Below, one piece after another: positions 1-8,287 of a DNA stretch of 35,692 nucleotides. Source of the stretch: an uncultured Actinomycetes bacterium (GTDB lineage Bacteria > Actinomycetota > Acidimicrobiia > Acidimicrobiales > RAAP-2); assembly GCA_903825765.1 (NCBI GenBank), contig CAIKBU010000013.1:1-35692 (forward strand). The letters are read 5' to 3'. Within the stretch, counting starts at the first letter, position 1; each line of letters starts with the position of its first letter. The notes under the pieces are model-generated. The model saw nothing but the letters and a program-made list of their open reading frames with translations, was not told the DNA's origin and searched no databases. The translations under genes and the position numbers were made by a program.

Positions 1-501
1 AGCCCCTTCGATTCACAAGCTCGTCGACAGACGAGTTTCGCGAGTATGGAAATTACCCCCCTGCTCGACGACGACGCCGGTGAAGTGACCATCGAGGAAA
101 AGGATCTTCGGGTGGACACCTTTCGCGCCTCGGGCGCCGGAGGCCAGCACATTAACAAAACCGACTCCGCAATTCGCCTCACCCACTTGCCAACCGGCAT
201 CGTCGTGAGCTGTCAAAATGAGCGCAGTCAGCACCAGAACCGGGCCCGAGCCATGCAGATCCTCGGCGCCAAATTGGCCGAAAAGGCCCGCGCCGAGCGC
301 CAGGCCGAACTCGACGCCCTGTCGGGAAACCGCGGTGAGAACGCCTGGGGATCGCAGATTCGTTCCTACGTGCAGGCACCGTACCAATTGGTCAAGGATC
401 ACCGTAGTGACCACGAAACTGGCAATGTGGAAGCCGTACTCGAGGGCGACCTTGATGCGTTCATGGAAGCCGAACTCCGTCGACAGCGCGCCCAGGCCTA
501 A
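1..501 (+). CDS. prfB: Peptide chain release factor 2 (RF2), C-terminal part, cut by window start
   Basis: RF2 releases finished proteins at UGA and UAA stop codons on the ribosome. The reading frame is open from the first base of the window, so 166 residues of the C-terminal part are present and the 5' end lies outside. The GGQ peptidyl-hydrolysis motif is at bases 139-147 (fragment residues 47-49), followed by the family pattern [20 protein letters not shown]. The start of the fragment ([15 protein letters not shown]) is the usual RF2 lead-in to domain 3. The stop is TAA at 499-501. The stop-codon recognition loop and any programmed frameshift site are not visible here. The next genes, ftsE and ftsX, follow prfB in many actinobacteria. 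Confidence 0.96.
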   Translation, partial: SPFDSQARRQTSFASMEITPLLDDDAGEVTIEEKDLRVDTFRASGAGGQHINKTDSAIRLTHLPTGIVVSCQNERSQHQNRARAMQILGAKLAEKARAERQAELDALSGNRGENAWGSQIRSYVQAPYQLVKDHRSDHETGNVEAVLEGDLDAFMEAELRRQRAQA

Positions 502-565
502 CTCGACAGCCGTTTTTGGTCCGGTTATCACCGCTCGAAACCGCGGCGCGCGAGGTGCCACGGCG

Positions 566-571
566 TAGAAT
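566..571 (+). promoter_or_regulatory. Candidate -10 box for ftsEX (TAGAAT)
   Basis: TAGAAT lies about 50 bases before the ftsE start, leaving room for a short leader carrying the AGGAGG ribosome site. I see no convincing -35 box. Confidence 0.4.
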
Positions 572-610
572 GGGAAAGGCGAACCAACGTGTCGCTTGGA
601 CGTTGCCCTA

Positions 611-616
611 AGGAGG
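611..616 (+). promoter_or_regulatory. Ribosome binding site AGGAGG deciding the ftsE start
   Basis: AGGAGG is seven bases before GTG at 624 but only one base before the in-frame GTG at 618, so 624 is the more credible start of ftsE. Confidence 0.75.
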
Positions 617-623
617 TGTGGAC

Positions 624-1322
624 GTGATTCGCTTCGAGAACGTCTCAAAGACCTACAAGAACGGCACCCCCGCTCTGACCAACGTGAACCTCGATATTGA
701 GAAGGGCGAGTTCGTCTTCCTCGTCGGCGCCTCCGGTTCAGGTAAGACCACCTTCTTGCGCCTCCTCCTTCGCGAAGAACTACCCGACCAGGGGCGCATT
801 CTCGAAGCCGGCCGTGATATCGGCGCCCTGCCCAAGTGGCGAGTGCCCTATCTGCGGCGCAATATCGGTTGCGTCTTTCAGGACTTCCGCCTTCTGCCGA
901 ATAAGACCGTGTTTGACAATGTGGCCTTCGCACTCGAAGTCATTGGTCGTCCTCGCTCGACGATTGATAGTCAGGTCCCGCAAATCCTCGAACTCGTCGG
1001 ACTCGGTGAGAAGGCAAAAAACCTGCCGGGTGAACTGTCGGGTGGCGAGCAGCAGCGAGTGGCGGTCGCCCGCGCCTTCGTGAACCGGCCACTCATCTTG
1101 CTGGCCGACGAGCCCACCGGTAATCTCGACCCCTCGAACTCGGAGTCCATCATGGCGCTCCTCGAGCGAATTAATCGCACCGGAACGACGGTCGTTATGG
1201 CGACGCACGACAAGAACATGGTCGACCGCATGCGCCGTCGCGTGGTGGAACTCGAAAAGGGTGAAATTGTGCGCGACCAGGTGCGCGGTGTCTACGGCCT
1301 CGACGAAACGAGTGCCCAATGA
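624..1322 (+). CDS. ftsE: Cell division ATP-binding protein FtsE
   Basis: FtsE is the cytoplasmic ATPase of the FtsEX complex, which turns on peptidoglycan hydrolases at the division site. The 232-residue product begins [11 protein letters not shown], typical of FtsE. It has Walker [10 protein letters not shown] (35-43), the Q-loop in [10 protein letters not shown] (about 83-92), the ABC signature LSGGEQQR (138-145), Walker B ILLADEP (158-164) and the switch His in ATHDK. GTG at 624 is chosen because AGGAGG at 611-616 is correctly spaced for it; a GTG at 618 would add two residues. The stop overlaps the ftsX start in ATGA at 1319-1322, so the two are translationally coupled. Confidence 0.96.
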   Translation: MIRFENVSKTYKNGTPALTNVNLDIEKGEFVFLVGASGSGKTTFLRLLLREELPDQGRILEAGRDIGALPKWRVPYLRRNIGCVFQDFRLLPNKTVFDNVAFALEVIGRPRSTIDSQVPQILELVGLGEKAKNLPGELSGGEQQRVAVARAFVNRPLILLADEPTGNLDPSNSESIMALLERINRTGTTVVMATHDKNMVDRMRRRVVELEKGEIVRDQVRGVYGLDETSAQ

Positions 1323-2173
1323 ACGTCTACATTCGCTACGCCTTCAAGGAGACGTTTGCCAATCTCTGGCGCAACCGCATGATGACCATTGCGGCCGTCT
1401 TGACCGTCGCGGTCTCCCTCTCGCTGGTCGGTTCGGCGTTGCTCCTCAAGCAGAGTGCGGCGCAGGCCTCGGCGCAGTGGCAGGCCGGGACGCGCGTGAC
1501 CGTCTGGATGCAGCCCAAGTCGTCCGGTGGCGAGATTGCCAGCGTGCAGTCGGCGTTGGCCTTGTCACCCATCGTGAAAAGTTGCGTCTTTCTCACGAAG
1601 CAGCAGAACTATCTCGAGGCCAAGAAACTCCTCCCCGCCACCGAATTCTCCGTCTTGAGCCCCGCGGATATGCCCTCGGGCTTCCAGTGCGTGCCGGTGG
1701 TGCCGTCGGACGCAGCGACCATTGAGTCAACGTTTCGGTCGCAGCCAGGTGTGTACTCGGTGACCGCACCCGACCAGCAGATTCGCCAAATGGAACACGC
1801 CATTCGCATTATTCAGATTGTGTTCCTGGCGCTGGCGGCCGTCCTGCTGCTGTCGGCGAGCGTGCTGATCCTCAACACCATTCGTATGGCGATTTTTGCC
1901 CGCCGCCGTGAGGTGTCGGTGATGAAGTTGGTGGGCGCCACCAACTGGTTTATCCGTGGCCCCTACATCACGGAAGGCTTCATTCAGGGTCTGATCGGCT
2001 CACTGTTCGCGATTGGTGCCGTGACGGCGCTGCACGTGTGGTATCCACTCCACAATGAGTTCACGCTGACCTCATCGGCCGTGTGGGGCACCGACCTGGT
2101 CGTCCTGGCTCTCGGCGTCAGTATTGGTTCCATCGGATCGGCGATTGCGATCCGGCGGTTCCTCGACGTTTAG
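1319..2173 (+). CDS. ftsX: Cell division membrane protein FtsX
   Basis: FtsX is the membrane partner of FtsE; its large outer loop contacts wall hydrolase regulators. The 284-residue product shows a cytoplasmic N-terminus ([17 protein letters not shown]), a first membrane helix at about 22-44, an extracytoplasmic domain of about 120 residues, and three C-terminal helices at about 162-188, 212-240 and 255-278, the normal FtsX topology. The loop contains two cysteines (VKSCVFLT and FQCVPV) that could form a disulfide. In many actinobacteria smpB comes next; here the downstream gene is msrB on the other strand, and the two stop codons interlock at 2170-2173. Confidence 0.94.
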   Translation: MNVYIRYAFKETFANLWRNRMMTIAAVLTVAVSLSLVGSALLLKQSAAQASAQWQAGTRVTVWMQPKSSGGEIASVQSALALSPIVKSCVFLTKQQNYLEAKKLLPATEFSVLSPADMPSGFQCVPVVPSDAATIESTFRSQPGVYSVTAPDQQIRQMEHAIRIIQIVFLALAAVLLLSASVLILNTIRMAIFARRREVSVMKLVGATNWFIRGPYITEGFIQGLIGSLFAIGAVTALHVWYPLHNEFTLTSSAVWGTDLVVLALGVSIGSIGSAIAIRRFLDV

Positions 2174-2568
2174 TTCGACTCTTGGTCGTAGTCGATCGCC
2201 AGTGAGTTGACGCAGTAGCGAAGCCCCGTGGGGGTGGGACCGTCGGGGAAGACGTGGCCCAAGTGACCGCCGCAGCGCGAGCAGAGAATCTCGATGCGGG
2301 CTCGGAACAAGGTGTTGTCGGCGCGCTCGATAATCGACCCTGGTGCACAGGCGTCAAAGCTTGGCCATCCGCAGTGGGACTCGAACTTCTGCTCGGTCGT
2401 GAACAAGGTCTGACCACAGCCACCACAGGTAAAGGTGCCCTGGCCATCCACGTTCAGCAACGAACCGGTGAACGGTGCCTCAGTGGCCGCTTCACGCAAA
2501 ATGGCGAAGCGCTCGGGCGACAGTTCGTCGCGCCACTCGTCGTTGGTCTTTTCAATCTCAAAGGTCAT
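2170..2568 (-). CDS. msrB: Peptide-methionine (R)-S-oxide reductase MsrB
   Basis: MsrB reduces the R-epimer of methionine sulfoxide in oxidised proteins. The 132-residue product has the two zinc-binding CxxC pairs (C48/C51 and C96/C99), the substrate-site stretch CGWPSFD (66-72), the HLGHVFPDGP block, and the catalytic cysteine C119 in LRYCVNSLAI. Length is normal for a stand-alone MsrB. The ATG at 2568 is preceded by TAGAGT and exactly six bases, so it probably has a leaderless promoter inside the 3' end of dxs, 17 bases upstream. Its stop overlaps the ftsX stop. Confidence 0.95.
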   Translation of the reverse strand: MTFEIEKTNDEWRDELSPERFAILREAATEAPFTGSLLNVDGQGTFTCGGCGQTLFTTEQKFESHCGWPSFDACAPGSIIERADNTLFRARIEILCSRCGGHLGHVFPDGPTPTGLRYCVNSLAIDYDQESN

Positions 2569-2574
2569 AGTGCC

Positions 2575-2580
2575 ACTCTA
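2575..2580 (-). promoter_or_regulatory. Leaderless -10 box of msrB (TAGAGT-N6-ATG)
   Basis: On the minus strand TAGAGT is followed by six bases and then the msrB ATG, so the transcript would begin at or next to the start codon. It matches at least nine similar sites in the window. Confidence 0.6.
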
Positions 2581-2585
2581 GGAAC

Positions 2586-4502
2586 TTAGAAGTAGTGCGG
2601 GATCGGGCTTTCGGGGGTCGGGCGAGAAAATTCTGGTTCGTCACGCAGCAGGCGTCGGAGCGCCTCGCTAATGCCGGCGGGGTCGAGGCCCACGGCCGCC
2701 AACAGTGCGTCGGCACTGTCGTGCGTGAGGTACGCGCGCGGGACGCCCAATATGCGGGTCGTGGGGAAGGGGAGTCCGAGCACCTGCGCGCGGTCGCGCA
2801 CGGCCGACACCATGAGGGTTCCCGCCCCACCGTGACGGGTGCCGTCTTCAATCGTGATGACGCGCTGGTGACGCACGGCGTCGTCAATCATGTCTGGATC
2901 GGGTGGCAACACGCGGACGTCGTAGAGGGTAACGCCGGCGGCGTCATCACCCATCAACGCAAGCGCCTGGTACGCGGCGTCGGCCATCTTGCCCACGCCG
3001 AGAATGCAGAGCGAGCCATCCCCGCTGCGCACGCGGCGGGCTTCGAGTCCCCGCCCGACCTCGCCATCAAAGGGCCGTGGGGGCGTTTTGGGAAATCGAA
3101 GTGCCGTGGGTGACGCCAGTTCGAGTGCGGTGGTCAGCATGACCGGGATCTCGGCGACGCTCGAAGGGACGAATACCGTCATATTCGGAATGGCTAAACA
3201 GAGCGCGATGTCCAAGATGCCGTGGTGGGAGGGTCCATCGTCGCCGGTAATGCCGGCGCGGTCGAAGACAAACGTCACGGGAAGGTTGAGGAGGCCCACG
3301 TCCAAGTTGGCCTGATCGAAGGCCCGACTAAAGAAGGTGGAGTAAATGGCCACGACGGGTTTTAGTCCCCCCATGGCCATGCCGGCCGCGGCGGTAACGG
3401 CGTGCTGTTCAGCGATACCGACGTCGAAGAAGCGATCAGGGAATTTTTCGGCGAAGGGCAGTAGTCCGGTGGGGCCGGCCATGGCCGCGGTAATGGCCAC
3501 GATGCGCTCATCGATCTCGCCGGCCTCGACGAGGGCGTTGGAAAAGGCCTGCGTAAACGTCGTGGGGGCGTTGTGGTGTTTGGGCGGCAACTTGAAGTCG
3601 TGCATGCGCAAGTCGTCTTGTGTCGCGGGGTCGTACCCTCGGCCCTTTTCGGTGAGGACGTGGACGACGATGGGGCCGGGCCATTCGGCCGCGTTCTTGA
3701 GGGCCGACTCAATGGCCCCAATGTCGTGACCGTCGAGCGGTCCGACGTAGCGGACGCCGAGGTCCTCGAAGAAGGCGCGAGGGGTGACCATTTCGCGAAC
3801 GACGTTGGCCGCCCCGTCGAGGCCCTTGTACGCCACCTTGCCGAGTTTGGTGAGGCGCGGCAGAATCTGGCGAATGCGTTGGCGCAGCGTCAGGTACGTC
3901 TGATTTAGTCGCAACGACGTGAGTGACGTGGAGAGTTTCGAGATGGTCGGGGCGTAACTACGGCCGTTATCGTTGAGGACAATAACGACGCGCTCGTTCG
4001 TCACACCGAGGTTATTGAGCGCCTCGTAGGCCATGCCACCGGTGAGCGAACCATCACCGACGACCGCCACCACGTGACGGCGCCCACCGTGTCCGATGAG
4101 TTCGTGCTTTTGGCGCAGTGCCACGGCGAGTCCGTGGGCGTAGGAGAGGGCGGTGGAGGCGTGGGACGACTCAATCCAGTCGTGCGGACTCTCGGTCCGA
4201 CTGGGGTAGCCCGACAGACCTCCGGCCTTTCGTAACTGGGCGAAGCCGTAGCGGCGTCCGGTGATGATTTTGTGGACGTAGGACTGGTGACCGGTGTCGA
4301 AGAGCACGATATCTTTGGGCGATTCGAACACCCGGTGCAGGGCCAGCGTGAGTTCGACGACACCGAGATTCGACCCGAGGTGGCCGCCGGTGGAGGTCAC
4401 GGTGGCAATAATGAACTCTCGCAGTTCCTGACTGAGCGTGTCGAGGTCCTCGTACGAAAGCGCCAGGAGGTCGGCAGGCGATTCAATCGACGGCAGGATC
4501 AC
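2586..4502 (-). CDS. dxs: 1-deoxy-D-xylulose-5-phosphate synthase
   Basis: Dxs joins pyruvate and glyceraldehyde 3-phosphate to make DXP, the first step of the MEP isoprenoid route and a precursor of thiamine and pyridoxal. The 638-residue length is typical. The N-terminal half carries the substrate-site FDTGHQSYVHKI (68-79) and GGLSGYPSR blocks and the thiamine diphosphate motif GDGSLTGG (149-156) with ALNN following. The transketolase-type pyrimidine domain follows (GIAEQHAVTAAAGMA, with DGPSHHGILDIA), then the C-terminal transketolase domain with IEDGTRHGGAG. The start is GTG at 4502, supported by TAGGCT six bases upstream and TTGAAC 16 bases further up. The divergent NfeD-like gene starts 59 bases away. 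Confidence 0.97.
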   Translation of the reverse strand: MILPSIESPADLLALSYEDLDTLSQELREFIIATVTSTGGHLGSNLGVVELTLALHRVFESPKDIVLFDTGHQSYVHKIITGRRYGFAQLRKAGGLSGYPSRTESPHDWIESSHASTALSYAHGLAVALRQKHELIGHGGRRHVVAVVGDGSLTGGMAYEALNNLGVTNERVVIVLNDNGRSYAPTISKLSTSLTSLRLNQTYLTLRQRIRQILPRLTKLGKVAYKGLDGAANVVREMVTPRAFFEDLGVRYVGPLDGHDIGAIESALKNAAEWPGPIVVHVLTEKGRGYDPATQDDLRMHDFKLPPKHHNAPTTFTQAFSNALVEAGEIDERIVAITAAMAGPTGLLPFAEKFPDRFFDVGIAEQHAVTAAAGMAMGGLKPVVAIYSTFFSRAFDQANLDVGLLNLPVTFVFDRAGITGDDGPSHHGILDIALCLAIPNMTVFVPSSVAEIPVMLTTALELASPTALRFPKTPPRPFDGEVGRGLEARRVRSGDGSLCILGVGKMADAAYQALALMGDDAAGVTLYDVRVLPPDPDMIDDAVRHQRVITIEDGTRHGGAGTLMVSAVRDRAQVLGLPFPTTRILGVPRAYLTHDSADALLAAVGLDPAGISEALRRLLRDEPEFSRPTPESPIPHYF

Positions 4503-4508
4503 GGTCGT

Positions 4509-4536
4509 AGCCTAGTTCTGGTGGCCCGAAGTTCAA
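4509..4536 (-). promoter_or_regulatory. dxs promoter: TTGAAC-N16-TAGGCT, leaderless
   Basis: On the minus strand TTGAAC (4536-4531), 16 bases, TAGGCT (4514-4509), six bases, then GTG of dxs. It is the best -35/-10 pair in the window and sits in the 59-base gap shared with the divergent NfeD-like gene. Confidence 0.65.
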
Positions 4537-4549
4537 CCCCGGGCGTGCC

Positions 4550-4555
4550 TAGACT
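4550..4555 (+). promoter_or_regulatory. Leaderless -10 box of the NfeD-like gene (TAGACT-N6-ATG)
   Basis: TAGACT lies six bases before the ATG at 4562 and there is no Shine-Dalgarno sequence, so a leaderless transcript is likely. Confidence 0.55.
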
Positions 4556-4561
4556 GCCGCT

Positions 4562-4999
4562 ATGGACTTGATCTTCTGGATGGTGCTGCTGCTCGTGAGT
4601 GGCGCAATCGAGTTGCACACGAACGCACTCGTTGGCGGCTTCGTCGCCCTCGGCTCGCTCGTGGCGTTCCTCGCCGCACTCTCGCACGTCCCATTTATCG
4701 CGCAGGCTGGCCTCTGGCTCGTCGTGACCGTCGTGAGCACGGTGGCGCTACGCCCCTTCGCGCTCACGAAGCTTGGACCCCGAAAGCCTGGCGATCTCAA
4801 TGCTCCGACGGGATCGCCAATGGTCGGTCTCACGGGCGCCGTGCGTGAAGTCGTGGGTGATGAACTGCACCCCGGTCGGGTGCTGGTGCGCGGTGAGCTG
4901 TGGCGGGCGGTGAGTGATGGCCCACTACTCGCCGTTGACACGGCCGTCGTGGTGGCCTCAGTACGCGGCACGACGTTGTGGGTTCGCCCGGTCGCTTAG
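4562..4999 (+). CDS. NfeD-like membrane protein
   Basis: Short NfeD proteins are partners of stomatin-type SPFH proteins in bacterial membranes and are thought to help SPFH assemblies form. The 145-residue product has two or three hydrophobic helices (about 2-20, 24-45 and 47-65) and a soluble C-terminal domain from about residue 85, beginning near MVGLTGAVREVV, that looks like the NfeD OB-fold (GRVLVRGELWRAVSDGPL, then VVVASVRGTTLWVRPV). The neighbouring SPFH gene fits, although here it faces this gene instead of lying in one operon. Stops interlock at 4996-4999. The start is supported by the leaderless -10 box. Confidence 0.85.
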   Translation: MDLIFWMVLLLVSGAIELHTNALVGGFVALGSLVAFLAALSHVPFIAQAGLWLVVTVVSTVALRPFALTKLGPRKPGDLNAPTGSPMVGLTGAVREVVGDELHPGRVLVRGELWRAVSDGPLLAVDTAVVVASVRGTTLWVRPVA

Positions 5000-5922
5000 G
5001 CCGAAGGGATTGTCCCCACGTTTTCCATCACGCTCTTGATGGCCTGGGCCGCTCCGAGTAGGGCCGAGCTCTCCGCGGGGATGATTAACTTCGCGTTCGG
5101 TGATTCGGCAAACTTGGCCAAGGTATCGAGTTGCAAAATTGCGACCAGCATGGGGTCGGGCGACTGTTGTTTGATTGCCGCGTAGACCAGTGCCGTTGCT
5201 TCGGCACGTCCCTGCGCCTCGAGGATCGTGGCCTGACGCAGACCCTCCGCACGCAAGATTGCGGACTGCTGGGCTCCCTCGGCTTCTTTGATGGCCGCCT
5301 GGCGCTGTCCATCGGCGACGTTAACCGCGGACTGCTGGGCGCCTTCGGATTCGAGAATGCGGGCTCGCTTCTCCTGATCGGCCTGCTTCTGCAACGCCAT
5401 GGCCTGCAAGATCTGTTCCGGCGGCGTGATTTCGAGGACCTCGACGCGGTTGATTCGTACTCCCCACTTGTCGGTGGCTTCTTCCATCTGGGTCTGCAGC
5501 AGGGTGCCGATGCGTTCACGCTGGGAGAAGGCCTCGTCCAGGGTGATGGAACCGAAGACTGCTCGCACCGAGGTACGAGCCAAGTTGTCGACACTGACGA
5601 GGTAGTCGGAGTTGGTGAAGAGTGCGAGACGAACGTCGACGACCTGGCTAAATATTGTGGCGTTGACAATGACGGCCACGTTGTCACGCGTGATGACCTG
5701 CTGGCGATCACCGGTCCGGGGCGTCTCGCGGACGTCCACAATCCGCATCTGTTCAATGAAGGGAACAATGAAGGTGAGACCCGGCTCCTTGACCGTCTTG
5801 AACTGGCCGAGTCGGGTGACGACCCCGACAAACCCCTGCTGAATGATGCGCACACCGCGGACCATCAGCGCGATGGCGAGAAGGACGACGACCGCGGGAA
5901 TAGCAATAAGGGTGGTACTCAT
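4996..5922 (-). CDS. SPFH/band 7 (stomatin, QmcA-like) membrane protein
   Basis: SPFH proteins form large membrane cages that organise membrane domains and associate with proteases or NfeD partners. The 308-residue product starts with a membrane helix (about 5-24), then the SPFH domain (VGVVTRLGQFKTVKEPGLTF onward, about 30-190, with VDVRETPRTGDRQQVITRDN). A long Ala/Glu/Gln coiled coil follows (about 180-245) in which near-identical EGAQQSA segments recur, as in QmcA and paraslipins. The C-terminus is short and hydrophobic. The ATG at 5922 is preceded by a weak purine-rich AGTAGG. The gene ends against the NfeD-like gene. Confidence 0.92.
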   Translation of the reverse strand: MSTTLIAIPAVVVLLAIALMVRGVRIIQQGFVGVVTRLGQFKTVKEPGLTFIVPFIEQMRIVDVRETPRTGDRQQVITRDNVAVIVNATIFSQVVDVRLALFTNSDYLVSVDNLARTSVRAVFGSITLDEAFSQRERIGTLLQTQMEEATDKWGVRINRVEVLEITPPEQILQAMALQKQADQEKRARILESEGAQQSAVNVADGQRQAAIKEAEGAQQSAILRAEGLRQATILEAQGRAEATALVYAAIKQQSPDPMLVAILQLDTLAKFAESPNAKLIIPAESSALLGAAQAIKSVMENVGTIPSA

Positions 5923-5984
5923 GGGGGCCTACTTTCACTCGACGCTCCAGATGAGGCGTCGTAGCGTAGCGTAGCCGTGGCGTG

Positions 5985-6182
5985 TTACTCGCCGCCGCCG
6001 GTGCTTCCGCGACTGTCGGTCTTATAGAAACCGGCACCCTTAAAGACAATCCCCACACCCGAGAAGACTTTGCGGAGTTCACCGCCGCAACTGGGGCAGG
6101 TGTCCAGGGGGGCGTCAGAAAAGGACTGGACGGCTTCGAGACGCTCGTGGCACTGTTGGCACTCGTATTCGTAGGTAGGCAT
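5985..6182 (-). CDS. FmdB-type zinc ribbon protein
   Basis: This 65-residue protein begins MPTYEYECQQC and carries two CxxC zinc knuckles (C8/C11 and C29/C32), then the family stretch FSGVGIVFKGAGFYKTD and a short Gly-rich tail. The family is named for a proposed regulator of formamidase, but its real role is unknown and the name should not be read as a function. It is divergent from the PafBC-like gene. A TAAACT box at 6214-6219 (minus strand) could be its -10. Confidence 0.9.
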   Translation of the reverse strand: MPTYEYECQQCHERLEAVQSFSDAPLDTCPSCGGELRKVFSGVGIVFKGAGFYKTDSRGSTGGGE

Positions 6183-6235
6183 AACCGGTCACTTTCTCTA
6201 CTGCTGAGCCTTTAGTTTACTGGTGTTTTTACCCG

Positions 6236-6255
6236 TAGAATTCGGTCAGTAGAGT
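6236..6255 (+). promoter_or_regulatory. Candidate -10 boxes for the pafBC-like gene
   Basis: TAGAAT (6236-6241) and TAGAGT (6250-6255) lie 50-70 bases before the ATG. Either would give a leadered transcript using GAGGAG at 6299-6304 as ribosome site. Confidence 0.35.
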
Positions 6256-6308
6256 AATCGCCAAGACCTACCGTTCGCTACGGTTCGTCGACACACTCGA
6301 GGAGAAGC

Positions 6309-8258
6309 ATGAGCACCTATCGCGCCGGAAATGAACAGAGCCGTGAGCGAATCGTGGCGTTGCTGTTGCTGCTCGAGCGCGCCTTCGTCGAGAAGAAGCC
6401 GCTCACGCAAGACGAGATCATTCGCGAACTCAAGATCGACGAGTACCCCGTCACCAGCAAGAATCCGAAGAAGATTCTGGCCTACCAGGGGGGCGACGCC
6501 GCCGTGCGTCAGAAATTTGAGCGAGACAAGAAGTCCATTCGTGAGTACGGCTTCGACATCGAAACGGTGATCCTGCCCGATGACTCCAGCGGCTATCAGA
6601 TTGACCCCTCCAGTGGCTACGCCCCCGTCATCTACTTCACCGAGGAAGAACAGCGGGTGGTGCGTCTGGCTCTGCGTTTTTGCGGCTTCGGAAACTCGGG
6701 GGCATTTTCGGTATTCAACGAGGTGCCCGCTGGTGACGGCGGCCTCGAGTACAGCGCCTACATCGGACCGATCATTCGAGCCATTCGCCTGCGTCGCGTG
6801 GTGAGCTTTGAGTATCAGTCGTCAACGAAAAAGATGCGCACGATCGAGCCGCTCCACACCTACAGCGTTGACGGGTCGACGTATTTGGTGGCGCGAGTTG
6901 TGGGCAGCGGGGAACTGAAGGGGTACCGCATTTCGCGGATGACCTCGATGCCCGTCGTGCACGCTGAAGGGTTTGAGGCCGACGACGCCATCATGGCGCT
7001 CGCCGACGCGTGGCGCCCCCAGTACCAGAAGGTGCCCACGCCAATTTATGTGCAGGTCGTCACGAACGCGAACTACGCCGAGTTGCTCGGTCGTCAGTAC
7101 CCCGCGGCCATTGCGGCCAACAAGGGCAAGGGGAAAGTTGAAGTGGGGCTGCAATTTGACGACCCGCACACGGCTCTTCGTTTTGTCCTCGACGGCGCCG
7201 ATCGACTGCGCGTCGTGAGCCCGAAGTCACTCGTCAAGGAACTGCGAGTGTGGCTCGAATCGGTAAATCGAGGCGACACGCCCGACCTGTCGACGGTGTC
7301 CTTTTCGTCAGTGAGCGCGAGCGACGTCCTGGGTCAGACGCTGCAGTTGCTGCACGCGATCTACCAAGCGGAAAATGGGTTGCGCGTATCGGAACTGGCG
7401 ACGCGTTTTTCGATGCGCCCCGAGGACGTTCGCCTGATCGTGGGTCGCCTCGTCACGCTCGAACCGATGGCGGATTCACACGACGGCCCGTGGCGCTTCC
7501 CCGCGCGCATCATGAAGTTCTGTGACGACTGGGAAAACGAAGACGAAGACGACTCGATCTACCGCGCCGAGTATCTCGATGAGGCCGATGAACCGTCAGC
7601 GCTGATGTGGCGGGACCTCTTTGAATTGAACTTCGCCCTTCGGGAGGCCTCTCGCCTCTACGACGACCCGGCGATTTTCTCGACCATCGAGAAAATTGAG
7701 GACGTGGTGTCGAACTTCATCCGCGTCGAGCACTCGATTGACGAGCCCCTGTTGGCCGAGGTCAACGCCGCCGTTCGCGGTCGAGAGCAAATCAAGATGA
7801 CCTACGTCAAGGGGTACGAAGACGTGGCCACCGAGCGGACAATTGAGCCCGTCGACGTCCGTGTTCTCAACGGACACAGCTACGTGCGGGCTTTCTGCCT
7901 CACTCGCAATGACTGGCGCACGTTCCGCGTGGACCGCATCACCGCCATCGTTGCGAAGTCGCCCGCGTTGGCGCCCCGTGACCCGGACCCCGTCCCTAAC
8001 TGGCTGACCGAAATTGCCGACAGTGGCGAAGAGGTCGTGGCGATCGTTGACGCCGGATCACGGTATCTGTTTGAGCCGTTGCCGGGTGCACGCTGGGGAA
8101 CGTTCGGTGACAATCGCCACGCGGTGGCCTTTCGGGTGACGTCACGTGATTTTCTGGACCACCTGATGGTGCTGGCGGGACCGGGAGCAGTGGTGGCAAC
8201 GCCGTCATTCGCGAAGGCGGGCCACGAACTCGCACAGCGCATTCTCGACTCGCTCTAG
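6309..8258 (+). CDS. pafBC: Fused PafB-PafC WYL-domain transcriptional regulator
   Basis: PafBC is the actinobacterial activator of the main RecA/LexA-independent DNA-damage response. The 649-residue protein is two WYL-regulator halves in one chain. The first has a winged-helix start (about 13-90) and a WYL domain at about 155-215 (VVSFEYQSSTKKMRTIEPL to LKGYRISRM). The second has a winged helix at about 335-395 (LHAIYQAENGLRVSELATRF) and a WYL domain at about 495-555 (IKMTYVKGYEDVATERTIEP to WRTFRVDRI). The WYL tripeptide itself is degenerate in both (TYL, SYV). Natural fusions of this kind are known in Arthrobacter, while mycobacteria keep two genes. GAGGAG lies four bases before the ATG. 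No proteasome or Pup genes are in the window. Confidence 0.9.
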   Translation: MSTYRAGNEQSRERIVALLLLLERAFVEKKPLTQDEIIRELKIDEYPVTSKNPKKILAYQGGDAAVRQKFERDKKSIREYGFDIETVILPDDSSGYQIDPSSGYAPVIYFTEEEQRVVRLALRFCGFGNSGAFSVFNEVPAGDGGLEYSAYIGPIIRAIRLRRVVSFEYQSSTKKMRTIEPLHTYSVDGSTYLVARVVGSGELKGYRISRMTSMPVVHAEGFEADDAIMALADAWRPQYQKVPTPIYVQVVTNANYAELLGRQYPAAIAANKGKGKVEVGLQFDDPHTALRFVLDGADRLRVVSPKSLVKELRVWLESVNRGDTPDLSTVSFSSVSASDVLGQTLQLLHAIYQAENGLRVSELATRFSMRPEDVRLIVGRLVTLEPMADSHDGPWRFPARIMKFCDDWENEDEDDSIYRAEYLDEADEPSALMWRDLFELNFALREASRLYDDPAIFSTIEKIEDVVSNFIRVEHSIDEPLLAEVNAAVRGREQIKMTYVKGYEDVATERTIEPVDVRVLNGHSYVRAFCLTRNDWRTFRVDRITAIVAKSPALAPRDPDPVPNWLTEIADSGEEVVAIVDAGSRYLFEPLPGARWGTFGDNRHAVAFRVTSRDFLDHLMVLAGPGAVVATPSFAKAGHELAQRILDSL

Positions 8259-8267
8259 CGACCGTTG

Positions 8268-8287
8268 GGCCCTCCGTAAGGAGGGCC
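8268..8287 (+). promoter_or_regulatory. Perfect hairpin with GUAA tetraloop covering the relaxase ribosome site
   Basis: GGCCCTCC (8268-8275), GTAA (8276-8279) and GGAGGGCC (8280-8287) form an eight-pair perfect stem with a GNRA-class loop. The ATG of the relaxase gene begins at the very next base, and its only Shine-Dalgarno, AAGGAGG (8278-8284), is buried in the loop and stem. It could limit translation of the relaxase. It could also act as the 3' end of the pafBC message, but no T-run follows. Confidence 0.75.

Noticed and set aside
5131-5964. A 277-codon open frame antisense to the SPFH gene
   Set aside because: No start signals or motifs, and the opposite strand encodes a clear SPFH protein.
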